Shown in pieces: positions 46,015-56,774 of a stretch of 64,000 nucleotides of DNA. Position numbers and translations under genes: made by a program. Source of the DNA: Tannerellaceae bacterium (GTDB lineage Bacteria > Bacteroidota > Bacteroidia > Bacteroidales > Tannerellaceae); contig JAJQAZ010000038.1 in NCBI GenBank assembly GCA_021203545.1, positions 1 through 64,000 of the forward strand. Reading direction: 5' to 3'. Each line of letters begins with the position of its first letter. Position 1 is the first letter of the stretch. The notes beneath the pieces were generated by a model. It was not told the origin of the DNA, did no database searches, and saw nothing but the letters and a program-made list of their open reading frames with translations.

Positions 46015-47547
46015 CTAATTTGCTAAATAACCATATATAGGTACAGTGGTTTTACCCTGATTTATATATTCGTTTAGAATACTGGAATTTTGTATCTTTG
46101 TCCAGCCCATATCAAAGCTTCTACTAGAAACAACTTTTTTATCATTTCCATAGTCAAATTCAACAGTTATATTTATAATAGTTTTACTAGGTATCGAATA
46201 AGCCGGATAAAAATAGACAACATCAGATTTTGATTCCCGATATGGGTCATTTCCTCTTACATAAGTCTGACTATTAACAAAATAACAATCTTTAGTCACT
46301 TCAATGGAAGTACAAAAACTGGGCTTACTTAATGCTATCAAATCTATATTAATTACTTTAAAACTTTTTATTGGAAGAGTAGGGTTAACAACAATTAAAC
46401 TTTCTATAGGTGTTTGAGGTGTAAAAGTAGGATAGGTTACAAAATAGCCTTGTTCAATTCTATTTAATATTAAATATTGATTATATGAATATTCCGGCTG
46501 TTGCTTTAGACTCCATAAACCTAAGGATTCATTCTTGTTGACAATAGTTTGTAGTGGTACATTACTTAATGGTGGTACCGAACCGCCCAAATTTGTTATG
46601 GAGGTTCCATCCAATTCAATCTGTCCACTGGTATTTAAAGTAGTATAGACAGTATTTTCACTTGAAAAGTAACCAGAGGCTGAACCTATTGCACTTCCGG
46701 CAACACTAATACCTCGACCAATACTTTTTACTGGAGGAAAGAAATTACCAACAAAACCTACAACACCTCCTAAGCCTTTCAATATTTTATCGAAACCTCC
46801 TGCCGGATCACTTTTTTCAATGTTAGGAACCAGAACCTGACCAGTATAAGTTCCGTTTAACTTTATTTGTGATTCTAAATTATTAAATCCTTTTATATCT
46901 ATTGTAGGTTTATTGTTTATATTTCCATAAACAAGTTCAAAAGAAAACCCATTCCAACCTTTATTTAAGTGTCCAAAATTTGCATTACTTTGTTTTATTA
47001 CATTCGAAGTAGTTGCATATTTTCCTGTTGAATTAAATATTCCTTGAGTACGTTTATTAGAAGGGAGTATGGAAGAGGGGGTCTTTGATTCTAATAACCA
47101 TACAAAGGAATTATTTCCTACTGCTACCGGATGATAATAAAAGCCTTTTAATATTCCTCTTAATTTATTATAAAACAAAATATAATTAGGTTCATCACTG
47201 TTTGAATTTATCAATGTATGAGATAACATTTCCCAGCCATCAGTTCGTTTAATATCCATTCTAAATTCATCCGGTATATCCATAGAGTTGCCTGCTACCA
47301 TTTTCCATGGTGGATCTATTTGCAAGCCTCCTCCATTTAAAATAATTTTATCTACAGTTTCCCAATTATTATGGAGATCCGGATTACTTACAGAGGCATA
47401 TTCATATGACAGTGCTCTTGTCTGTACGATTCCCTCTTTATATTCATCCTGAATATCATTTAATATTACTTCCTGTTGACAACTTGTAATCAGTAGAAGA
47501 ACCCAAGGAATCAATAGACTTTTTGGAAATAAGTTTTTTGTATTCAT
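46015..47547 (-). CDS. lipoprotein of unknown function at the SusE/F position
   Basis: Starts at MNTKNLFPKSLLIPW (47547), with lipobox LITSC, for 510 residues. No known fold is apparent. A glycine-rich, weakly hydrophobic stretch (residues about 255-305, ILKGLGGVVGFVGNFF, IGRGISVAGSAIGSASG) is distinctive. It is 33 bases downstream of susD and the last gene of the minus-strand SusCD unit, where surface glycan-binding proteins are usually encoded. That is the basis for guessing a binding role. AT-rich compared with susC and susD. Confidence 0.7.
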   Translation of the reverse strand: MNTKNLFPKSLLIPWVLLLITSCQQEVILNDIQDEYKEGIVQTRALSYEYASVSNPDLHNNWETVDKIILNGGGLQIDPPWKMVAGNSMDIPDEFRMDIKRTDGWEMLSHTLINSNSDEPNYILFYNKLRGILKGFYYHPVAVGNNSFVWLLESKTPSSILPSNKRTQGIFNSTGKYATTSNVIKQSNANFGHLNKGWNGFSFELVYGNINNKPTIDIKGFNNLESQIKLNGTYTGQVLVPNIEKSDPAGGFDKILKGLGGVVGFVGNFFPPVKSIGRGISVAGSAIGSASGYFSSENTVYTTLNTSGQIELDGTSITNLGGSVPPLSNVPLQTIVNKNESLGLWSLKQQPEYSYNQYLILNRIEQGYFVTYPTFTPQTPIESLIVVNPTLPIKSFKVINIDLIALSKPSFCTSIEVTKDCYFVNSQTYVRGNDPYRESKSDVVYFYPAYSIPSKTIINITVEFDYGNDKKVVSSRSFDMGWTKIQNSSILNEYINQGKTTVPIYGYLAN

Positions 47548-47580
47548 GTTATAAAATTTTTGATTATAAATAATAGACAA

Positions 47581-49104
47581 TTAATACCCTTTATTCTGCT
47601 CCAGCAGATTATTGATTTGCATTTCGCGGTAGGGGATTGCAAATAATAGTTTTTCCTGGGTGACCTGATAGGTTCTTTCCAGAAGGTCAGGATATAACAA
47701 TTTTGTTTTTTGTCCGTATCTGGTCATTACGTCTATGGCTTTTCCGGTACGAACCAGATCATACCAGCGCTGATTTTCGAAAGCAAACTCAATGCGTCTT
47801 TCGTGTGCTATGGCCTCTTCGGTTATTGTATCGAGGGGATCTAAACCTGCACGATGGCGCACTTGATTAACCAGTGTCAATGCTTCACCACTATCATCAG
47901 GAAGTAAACATTCTGCCAGAGACAGGAGCACATCCGAATAGCGGTATATAGGCCAGTTGTCATCGGTATTGAATACTTTGGCATGGGGATGCCGGTATTT
48001 ATTGATGAATGGATACTTCACCGGGTAATTATCAAGTCTGCTATCACCTACCGGCAGAATAGCCGTGGGAGTGAAATCTTCATTATCATCTTTCTTGCCG
48101 GCTGCCATAGCAATAGAGACAGGAAGCCGTTCGTCGCCCGGTTCATAGGCATCAATCAAATCCTGTGTGGGAGTATTCCAACCACCGGTATTGCGTGTCG
48201 TACTTTCGGGTACTCCGGTCATTATTTCCGCACTGGATGTCCGGGGTAAAAAATGATACAGCCAGTCGCTTTGCTGACCCTGCTCTCCCTGTTGATATTG
48301 TACTTCAAAAAGCGACTCCCGGTTGTTTTTATTAGATGGCTCGAATACATCGCTGTAACGATCTTCGAGTTTATATCCCATTTTCATAATTTCACGTAAC
48401 TGGGTGATAGCACCGGCATAATCCCTTTCCGGCATAGTCATCAAGACTTTAGCCAACAACATCCGTGCACTTCCTTCGGTAGCCCTGCCATCCTGGGGGA
48501 ACTGCGGAACTTTCAGGTAATCAATTGCTTCTTTTACATCTTCCAGAATTAATGCATACACATCTTTTACAGGAGACCGTTTCAAAAAAGCATTTTCAGG
48601 TCCGGTAACAGGTGTTGTATGCAAAGGTACATCCCCAAAAGTCCTTACTAATGTAAAATAGTAATAGGCACGAAGAAACTTGGTTTGTCCGGTAATTTTC
48701 TGTTTGAAAGCCTCCGGAAAATCTTTTCCTTCCAGATGATATAATAATGTATTGGCGCGTGATATCCCGATATAGGAAATATAGTACACTTCATTGCTCC
48801 ATTCATTCTGGTCGTCGTTAATAAAATCGGCTACCTCTTCGCGGTAACGGAATTGTGCCCCTCTATCGGTTTTATTAAAGATATAATGGGTATTGTCCGA
48901 ACGCATCTCCCCTACTACAAAGCCAGGTATTCCACAGAGTCCTCTAAGATTCTGATACACTCCGTTCAAAGCCTGTTCAAAATGCTCCTGTGTCTGGTAA
49001 AATTTACTTTCATTGGAATAGTGTTGGGGCGGAATATCCAAAAAACTATCTGCACAGGACACTGTTAATAAAACAGTTACCATAAAATATAATATCTTCT
49101 TCAT
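47581..49104 (-). CDS. RagB/SusD family nutrient-uptake lipoprotein
   Basis: Surface lipoprotein (507 residues) that caps a SusC channel and captures glycan or peptide. Signal peptide MKKILYFMVTVLLTVSCADSFLD gives the lipobox TVSC. TPR-like helices and the C-terminal SusD region follow (HERRIEFAFENQRWYDLVRTG, LFAIPYREMQINNLLEQNKGY). It is 29 bases downstream of the stop of its susC partner. Confidence 0.94.
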   Translation of the reverse strand: MKKILYFMVTVLLTVSCADSFLDIPPQHYSNESKFYQTQEHFEQALNGVYQNLRGLCGIPGFVVGEMRSDNTHYIFNKTDRGAQFRYREEVADFINDDQNEWSNEVYYISYIGISRANTLLYHLEGKDFPEAFKQKITGQTKFLRAYYYFTLVRTFGDVPLHTTPVTGPENAFLKRSPVKDVYALILEDVKEAIDYLKVPQFPQDGRATEGSARMLLAKVLMTMPERDYAGAITQLREIMKMGYKLEDRYSDVFEPSNKNNRESLFEVQYQQGEQGQQSDWLYHFLPRTSSAEIMTGVPESTTRNTGGWNTPTQDLIDAYEPGDERLPVSIAMAAGKKDDNEDFTPTAILPVGDSRLDNYPVKYPFINKYRHPHAKVFNTDDNWPIYRYSDVLLSLAECLLPDDSGEALTLVNQVRHRAGLDPLDTITEEAIAHERRIEFAFENQRWYDLVRTGKAIDVMTRYGQKTKLLYPDLLERTYQVTQEKLLFAIPYREMQINNLLEQNKGY

Positions 49105-49133
49105 CTCTATTTGTTTTTAGTGTGATACCTGAA

Positions 49134-52100
49134 TTAAAACTTAATACTACATCCGATACTGAATATTCTGGGAACCGGGTAGGTCGTTTTATCAATTCCT
49201 AAACCGTTCCATCCCAAACCATTTTCGCTTACTTCGGGGTTCATTCCCGGATATTTAGAGAATGTTTTCAGATTCTGTGCAGTTAGATATACCCGTAAGC
49301 TTGAGATATAATTATTACTTTTCAGAGGTACTGTGTAACCAAGTGTTATATTACGGATAGATAAATAGGTGGCATCGTATACCCAGCCGGTATGTGTGTA
49401 ACGGTACAATTCTGTTCCGGTATCTGTACGGGGTACTAATCCGTTACCCGGATTTTCAGGCGAACGCCAGCGGTCGGCTACTGACCTCAACACATTAAAA
49501 CATCCGTCAATATTTTCAGTATACTCATTATTACCATTTATAATATCCCCTCCGATCTGGCCGGTCAGTAAAATACTCAGATCAAAATTATTCCAGGAGA
49601 AATCGTTAGTCATCCCAAATACCATATCCGGATTAGGGTCTCCTATAATGGTCCGGTCGTTCATATCAATGATTCCATCGGGTACACCATTCGGGCCACT
49701 AACATCTTTCATCCGAACCGTACCTATCTGGGAAGAAGCATGTTTGGGCTGGGTATCGAATTCCTGCTGTGTCATATATACGCCATCAAAGACATACCCT
49801 GTAAAGACTCCAATCGGATGTCCTACCCGTAGCTGGTTTACCCAACCCTGATTGGAATGCCCGTTTACCGGTGTGTCATTCGTACCCAATGCCAGCACTT
49901 TATTCCGGTTAAACGCCAGATTTAGATTGGTTGATCATTTCAAGTCGCCGGTCAGGTTACGGGAACTAATGGTTATTTCATGTCCCCACGAACGGAATTC
50001 CCCAATATTGGACTGAATGTCGCCAAAACCGGAGGAGCGCGGTATATCTACCTGATAAAGCATTCCATCCGTAGTTTTGCGATAATAATCGTACATAACA
50101 AAAATGCGGTCGTTCAGGAAACTGAAATCCACACCCACATCTACCTGGCTGGACTCTTCCCATGTAAGATAGTCGTTACCCAAATTACCCGGTACTTTAC
50201 CGGGTACCAATGAATTCCCAAACACATAGTTACTGGTAACTATCCCCGCTATATAGTTGTAATTTCCTATATTATAGTTTCCCGTAAGACCATAACTGAC
50301 TCTTAGTTTCAGGTAATTCATTACTGAATTTACCGGTTCCATAAAGGCTTCATCTGAGACGATCCAACCAGCCGAAACCGATGGAAAATTAGCATATTTA
50401 TTATCCGGGCCGAAGCGCGAACAGCCGTCCCGGCGGATCGTGGCCTGCAACAGATACCGGTCTTTGTGGCTATAATTAGCCCGGGCAATCAGGGATACCA
50501 TAGACCATTGTTGCATGGAGCTACCTCCGTTTTTGGTAGCCGCCGCATCCACCCAGGTTATATCATCATCCGGAAAATCCGTACCGTTTATCTGTGCAAA
50601 TTCCTGTGTATATTTTTGCGCGGAATATCCCAGAAGGGCATCTACGGAATGGTCTCCGAATGTTTTATTATAATTCAACAGGTTTTCAACAGTCCAGCTA
50701 TAATAGAAATTGGAGTCATAGCCTCCGGTTGCTTTTTCGGGAGGTGCTGTAAACATACCTCCACTGGATGTAGACGGATTAAAATAGCGATAGTTACCAT
50801 TACCAATATCCACACCCGCCTGAAACCTGTAACTGATACCATTCCAGATATCAATATCCGCAAACGCGTTACTGATGATAGAGTAACTTTTATATTTATT
50901 GGTACGCTCCTGAATCACACGGAGCCAGTTAGGTTGTGGAAATATGTTGGGCGCATTCATAGCAATGGCCAGACTACCGTCTTCTTCATACGGGCTCAGG
51001 CAGGGAGACATTAAGATGGCCGAATTCAGGATATTCCAGGCTCCGTCGGTACTATGATTGTTTGTAAGTGTAAGTGTTGGAGCTATATTAAGCCCGATCT
51101 TTACCCGGTCGTTTACCTGGTATTCATTATTGGAACGGAGAGAGAACCGTTCGAAATCGGTATTTAAAATAACTCCTTCCTGATTGAAATAACTAAAAAA
51201 GATAGCCGAGCTTAATTTGTCTGTTCCACTCATAATAGAGAGACTATAATTCTGAACCGCTGCCGTACGAGTCATTAAATCATACCAATCGGTTCCCTTT
51301 CCATATTGTTCGGGATTCCGGTATACTTCCGGAACTTCAGTTATTTTAGGATCCCGTCCATATTTTATTATGTCTTCATAAATCTCTTTTTGAAATTGTG
51401 CAAACTCTGTTCCGTCCATCATATCCAGACGTTTCAAACCTTTCAGGGTCTGGATACCGTAAGATGCATTAAATTGTATATCCGTTTTTCCTTTGCGTCC
51501 TTTTTTTGTTGTAATCAATACCACTCCATTGGCAGCTCTTGATCCGTATAACGAAGCGGCCGCGGCATCTTTAAGTACTGAAAAGGATTCAATTTCATCC
51601 GGGTTGATCATATTCAGCCCTGTACTCAATACCATACCGTCTACCACAAACAGCGGTTCGTTTCCGGCGTTCACAGAAGCGGCACCCCTGATACGGAAAG
51701 CCATACCTTCACCCGGCTTACCGGTGGTCTGGTTTATCTGTACACCGGCAATCTGACCCTGTAATTTTTGTCCTAACTGGCCTACCGGTAAATCGTTTAA
51801 ATCCGACGCGTTCAGACTGGATACAGCCCCGGTAAGGTTCCTTTTCTTTTGTGTTCCGTAACTTGCTACCACTATTTCGTCAAGCGTTTTGGTATCTTCC
51901 TGTAATATTACATTCAGTACGGTCTGATTTGTAATAGTTATCTCCTGTGGTACATATCCCATATAGGTAAAAGTGAGGACATGACCCGGGGAAACATTCA
52001 GTTCAAAATTTCCGTCTATATCGGAAATTGTTCCGGTTGTGGTTCCTTTGATCACAACATTCACTCCTATCAGAGGATCATCTGCCGGGTCTGTTACCCG

Positions 52101-52208
52101 GCCTTTTAGCACATTTTGGGCATACAGAGCGGCATTACTCACTACTAAGAAAAATAAAAAGAGTAATTGCGTGCGCCTGCACTTTTTCATACGTTGAGTT
52201 TTACGCAT
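49134..52208 (-). pseudogene. SusC/RagA-type TonB-linked transporter, interrupted by an in-frame TGA
   Basis: Outer-membrane glycan importer of 1,024 codons if read through. The N-terminus has a signal peptide (to ALYAQ), a carboxypeptidase-like domain (VLKGRVTDPADDPLIGVNVV), the TonB-box-like region and a plug (GAVSSLNASDLNDLP, AAAASLYGSRAANGVVLITT). A single TGA at 49935-49937 interrupts LTGDLK|STNLNLAFNRNK; both halves share one frame, and a Trp (TGG) fits the site in SusC proteins. The barrel ends at 49134. The mutation or base error splits off the last quarter of the barrel. Confidence 0.88.
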
Positions 52209-52370
52209 AACATGATTATTTAAGATTAATAATTAAGAGAATCTCTGCCAACAAAACTATGCGTAAGAACCTTGAGGGGAGAGGATTTTTGGATATAGAA
52301 AGAGGAAATCCGAACACTTTATACCCGGTGTTCAAATTTCCTCCCTATTTGTTGATTCTTTATGTATGGG

Positions 52371-55300
52371 TTATTCCTCGTCCATGAGTGTTTTCGGTAG
52401 TGTTCCGAAATGTTCACGGAAGCAACGGGTGAAATATTTGGGATCGTTAAAGCCTACCTGATAAGCTATTTCAGAAACATTCATGGTACGGGTTTTCCGG
52501 TTTTTAATGATCAATTCTTTCGCCAGGTTTAACCGGTAACTGCGGATGAATTTTCCGGTAGACTGCCCCGTCAGTTGCTGCAGTTTGCGGTTTACAAGGC
52601 TTTTACTCATAGCCATTGCCACCGAGAAGTCGGGCACTTCAAACTCCGGATTCTTATAATTCTCCTCCATTACCTGCATAACTTTATCGAGGAACTTTTT
52701 GTCTTTGGATTCATCGTCTATTTGCAAAACCGACACATCCATGTTAAATTCGAATTGCTTTTGTTGTTGTTTGCGGCTATTCAGGATATTACTGATACGA
52801 ACCAACAGAAGTTCTTCTTCGAATGGTTTGGAAAGGTATTCATCGACCCCGATTTTAAAGCTTTCTATTTTATTCTCCGTAGAAATTTTAGCCGTCAGGA
52901 TAAGAATCGGGATGTGTGAGGTCGAAATATTTTCTTTCACTTTGCGGGATAATTCCATTCCGTCCATTACCGGCATCATTAAATCGGTCAGGATGAAATC
53001 AACGGGCTTATCAGCAAGGATTGCCAGTGCTTCTTTTCCATTCCCGGCCTCCTCTACGTGATATTGTTTTTTCAGAATGGAACGCAGATAAACCCGCATA
53101 TCGGGATTGTCTTCTACTACGAGGATCCGGGTTTTCCTGTTTGTATCATCCGCGGGAAGTTCCTGCACCGGCAGGGTGGGTACAGAGGTTATCGTATCCT
53201 GCTGTTCACTGTTTTCGCCCGTTTGCAGAGGCAGTATCAGCCGGAAAGAGGCACCTTTACCCGGGTTATTACGGGCGGTAATGGTTCCACCGTGTTGTTC
53301 AACGATACTTTTACACAGGTACAGCCCGATCCCTGTTCCGCTTTGTCCGGACATAGGATATGGTACATTCTTTTTAGACTGGTAAAAACGGTCGAATATT
53401 TTTGTCATATCCTCCTGACGGATACCCATCCCGGTATCGGATATATTAATGTATAGTTTGGTAAGGCCATGTTCCATACAATTTAACTCCGCGATATAAA
53501 TGGTAACGGTTCCGTTATCCGGAGTAAATTTTATAGCGTTCGAAAGAAGATTAATGAATACTTTACGCATACACTCTTCGTCAAAATAGAACCAGGAATG
53601 AGTAACCCTGTAACATTTACGTATTTCTATTTTCCTCTCTTTGGCCAATGCTTCAAACGGCATCATCATATTTTCGAGGAAGGAGATGAAGGCTCCGTTT
53701 TGTTTATGAATTTTGATGTTTCCCGATTCTACTTTCCGGAAATCCAATAGTTGATTCACTAAGGAAAGGAGGGATTTGGAGTTTTTCTCTACGATATTCA
53801 GTTGCTCAATCACTTCCGGGTTATAACTTAATTTCAGGGCCCGTTCTATAGGCCCCATGATGAGAGTGATAGGAGTGCGGAATTCGTGCGTGATATTGGT
53901 GAAAAAAGCGATCTTATCGGTGGTTACCTGTTCAAGTTCGCGTGTACGTTCTTTTACCATACGGGTAAGTACCTCTTTTTGTTTTTCAAGAGAGGATATT
54001 CTCCGGAGATAGATCCAAAATATACCTACAATAAAAGCAATAGCAATACCCGAAATAAACCACCATGTTTTATAAAAATAGGGTTTTATAGTAATGACGA
54101 GTTCGGTTATTTCGTTCAGACCCGGATCATCTCCCGCTACTTTCACCTGAAAGGTATAGGTTCCCGGATTAAGGTTGGTATAATTTACAAAATGCCGCTT
54201 ACCTCCGGCTTCTACCCAATCAGTATCAAACCCTTTCAGCCGGTAGAGATAGTTGATTTTATGAAGATTCTCAAAATCAAGAGCCGAGAACGCAAGTGAA
54301 AAAGATTTATGCTTTTCATGTAACCGGATCTGATGTGCACGGCTGATGTCTTTATCCAGTATCTGATCAGTACCACCGTAAATGATTTCATTCAGAACAG
54401 TTAGCTGTGTAAATACTACCTTAGGGGCACTTTTGTTCTTTTCGGTATGCACACCCTCTATACCGATCAATCCTTCCAGATTACCAAAATAAAGGATCCG
54501 GGAGGTGGGCGATTTATGGTAGGCATTCCAATAGAACTGGTCGGACAGGATACCGTCTGCCCGGTAATAGTTTGTAATGCATCCTGTACCGGGGTGGTAA
54601 CAGGCAAGGCCGTAGTTGGTACTTAGCCATAATTGCTGGTATTCGTCTTCCAGAATGCCCAATATGCCATTACTGGGTAATCCGTCACGGGTGGTAATGT
54701 TGATAAAACGAAAATCTCCGTCCGGTTGCTCTATCAATTTGTAAAGCCCATATCCCAGGCTTCCCACCCAGATAGTTCCTTTTTTATCTTCATAGATACA
54801 ATTAATCTTCTCAATGTTTTTACTGCCGGGGTCGTCCAGTTTATATCCCATAAATTGATATTCCACTTTATACGGATTCCGGGCATATGTTTTAAGATCC
54901 ATACAAATAAGTCCACGGGAAGTGCCTATCCATAATCGTTGCCGGGAATCAATAGTCATACCTACCATGCTGTTTTGGAAAAGTGTATCACTGGGTAGTG
55001 GAACCGGCTTCAGGGTTTCGGTTGTATTATCATAAAAATGGAGCCCTTTCAGGGAACCGATCCAGATGCCGTTATTTAATTCATCATATTGTACACACCC
55101 GATAAAATCGTTTCTCAATTCCTCCGTATTGCCTGTATCATACCGTTTGAAAACAGGATTGGATGATAGCTTTTTCAGATCCAATACATTGAGTCCTCCA
55201 CCCCAGGTGCCTATCCAAAGGCGTTGTTGGTTATCTTCCGTAATTGCACTGACCGAATTATGGCTCAGACTGGTAGGCACATTATAATTATGGGTAAAAT

Positions 55301-56504
55301 GTATAAATCCGTCACGGTCCAGCCTCTTCAGATTCAGTCCTCCTTCCGTATTACCCACCCAAAGGTTACCGGTTTTGTCTTCGTAAATAGCATTTACAGG
55401 GTTTTCCGCCAGGGAAGCGGGTTGATGCCGGTTGTGTACATAACTTTTTAATATGAGGTTTCGCCTCACCATTTTATTAACCCCTCCCATTTCGGTACCG
55501 ATCCAGATAGTATTTCCGTCTGTCAGTAAAGAGTTAATAAAATTACAATTGAGTGAAGTCTCTTTGGAGTCCTGGTTTTGTATGATGCGGACGAAACTAT
55601 CGGTAACCGGGTCATAGAAATTCAATCCTTTCAGGGTAGCGACAATCAACTCACCTTCGGGAGACAACATAAAGCCGGTAGTATATCCCTGTGAGATAGA
55701 AAACGGATCCGTAGCCAGATGCCGGTAAATCTGGTACTCTCCCGTATGCATATTAAAACAGTAAAGCCGCCTGTTGGTTCCCACCCATACATCTTCTCCT
55801 TTTTGAAACATACATTGTACGCGGGTTTGCGCATCTATGGCATCCCGGAAAACCGGTTGCAGCATCAGTTCACGGTTGTTCTGTATTTTCACGATGTATA
55901 TTTCGTGTTGATACGCAATCCATATCCGGCCGTTGATTTCTTCTATAGCAGTAATTGGTGCATGGTTTATATCCGCTTTTGGCGGAGTAAAACAGACACT
56001 CCAAACTTCACCTTCCGTAGTAAACTGTACGCAATAAGCGACATATAGGGTTACAATCCAGATATTTCCTTCGCAGTCTTTCCGTACATGAAAACTTTCC
56101 TGGTTGGTACAGGCTGTAGGTAACTGTAAGTCAACAAGCCAGTTGGTGGTAAGATCCAGCACGTCCACTCCTCCTTCGGAGGCGATCCATAAACGGTTGA
56201 AATTATCTTCACATGCCTGCCGGATAAAATTACTTTTCAGCTGCACTGCCTCCGATGTCGTATGGTAATGAACGAAATCATACCCGTCATAACGGGATAA
56301 ACCATTGGAGGTAGACAGCCACAGAAATCCCTGGCTATCTTTGTAAATATCATCAATATAGTTGTGTAACAAACCGTCCTCAATCGTAATATGGGAAAAA
56401 CGGTATTGTTCACGCAGAGCCTGCGGATCTATCCGGGCATATATGGATAAAGTAAAGAACCATACAAATACAAATGTGGCTAACCTGTTTATCATAGTAT
56501 TCAT
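52371..56504 (-). CDS. hybrid two-component system regulator (HTCS)
   Basis: One-protein sensor and regulator, 1,377 residues, that typically detects a glycan fragment in the periplasm and activates nearby PUL genes. In order: signal peptide (1-24), a two-component-regulator propeller (about 30-740, repeats such as NRLWIASEGGVDVLDL), a Y_Y_Y domain, one membrane helix (WWFISGIAIAFIVGIFWIYL), HisKA with FFTNITHEFRTPITL, HATPase (GTGIGLYLCKSIVEQHGG), a receiver (FILTDLMMPVMDGMEL) and an AraC-type HTH (VSEIAYQVGFNDPKYFTRCF). All key residues are present. It separates two oppositely oriented susCD units. Confidence 0.96.
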   Translation of the reverse strand: MNTMINRLATFVFVWFFTLSIYARIDPQALREQYRFSHITIEDGLLHNYIDDIYKDSQGFLWLSTSNGLSRYDGYDFVHYHTTSEAVQLKSNFIRQACEDNFNRLWIASEGGVDVLDLTTNWLVDLQLPTACTNQESFHVRKDCEGNIWIVTLYVAYCVQFTTEGEVWSVCFTPPKADINHAPITAIEEINGRIWIAYQHEIYIVKIQNNRELMLQPVFRDAIDAQTRVQCMFQKGEDVWVGTNRRLYCFNMHTGEYQIYRHLATDPFSISQGYTTGFMLSPEGELIVATLKGLNFYDPVTDSFVRIIQNQDSKETSLNCNFINSLLTDGNTIWIGTEMGGVNKMVRRNLILKSYVHNRHQPASLAENPVNAIYEDKTGNLWVGNTEGGLNLKRLDRDGFIHFTHNYNVPTSLSHNSVSAITEDNQQRLWIGTWGGGLNVLDLKKLSSNPVFKRYDTGNTEELRNDFIGCVQYDELNNGIWIGSLKGLHFYDNTTETLKPVPLPSDTLFQNSMVGMTIDSRQRLWIGTSRGLICMDLKTYARNPYKVEYQFMGYKLDDPGSKNIEKINCIYEDKKGTIWVGSLGYGLYKLIEQPDGDFRFINITTRDGLPSNGILGILEDEYQQLWLSTNYGLACYHPGTGCITNYYRADGILSDQFYWNAYHKSPTSRILYFGNLEGLIGIEGVHTEKNKSAPKVVFTQLTVLNEIIYGGTDQILDKDISRAHQIRLHEKHKSFSLAFSALDFENLHKINYLYRLKGFDTDWVEAGGKRHFVNYTNLNPGTYTFQVKVAGDDPGLNEITELVITIKPYFYKTWWFISGIAIAFIVGIFWIYLRRISSLEKQKEVLTRMVKERTRELEQVTTDKIAFFTNITHEFRTPITLIMGPIERALKLSYNPEVIEQLNIVEKNSKSLLSLVNQLLDFRKVESGNIKIHKQNGAFISFLENMMMPFEALAKERKIEIRKCYRVTHSWFYFDEECMRKVFINLLSNAIKFTPDNGTVTIYIAELNCMEHGLTKLYINISDTGMGIRQEDMTKIFDRFYQSKKNVPYPMSGQSGTGIGLYLCKSIVEQHGGTITARNNPGKGASFRLILPLQTGENSEQQDTITSVPTLPVQELPADDTNRKTRILVVEDNPDMRVYLRSILKKQYHVEEAGNGKEALAILADKPVDFILTDLMMPVMDGMELSRKVKENISTSHIPILILTAKISTENKIESFKIGVDEYLSKPFEEELLLVRISNILNSRKQQQKQFEFNMDVSVLQIDDESKDKKFLDKVMQVMEENYKNPEFEVPDFSVAMAMSKSLVNRKLQQLTGQSTGKFIRSYRLNLAKELIIKNRKTRTMNVSEIAYQVGFNDPKYFTRCFREHFGTLPKTLMDEE

Positions 56505-56774
56505 TAAAAAGGGTTTTCCCTACAAATATAAAAACAGAAAGCATACATAAGTAAAAAAAGTCGATATCATATTACTTAATATCGATATTTTGACATGCTT
56601 TTAACAATAGCCCGCCAATAACTGATACTCTGTGCCTTCCCTTTCACAAATAAATAAACAGTCCATTTACTCAAATATCCTCCTTATGTGTTCAAAAATC
56701 ACCCCGTGTTCGTAAACACCCCTCTATCTTTACCTCCGTAAAAACTTTTTTATAACATGTAAAACAATATTATT
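56505..56774. other. divergent regulatory region between HTCS and the second susC
   Basis: The 270 bases separate the HTCS start (minus) from susC (plus). A TATCTTTA -7-like box lies at 56725-56732 without a matching TTTG. ATATCGATATT-type words (TCGATATCATATT, AATATCGATATT) occur at 56560-56590 and could be an operator. No gene is seen. Confidence 0.4.

Noticed and set aside
49935-49937. TGA read as Trp (alternative genetic code)
   Set aside because: TGA ends other genes in the window normally (for example prmC), so one TGA in susC is better explained by mutation or error.
50466-51014. 182-codon frame on the plus strand
   Set aside because: Inside the first susC on the other strand; no recognisable motifs.
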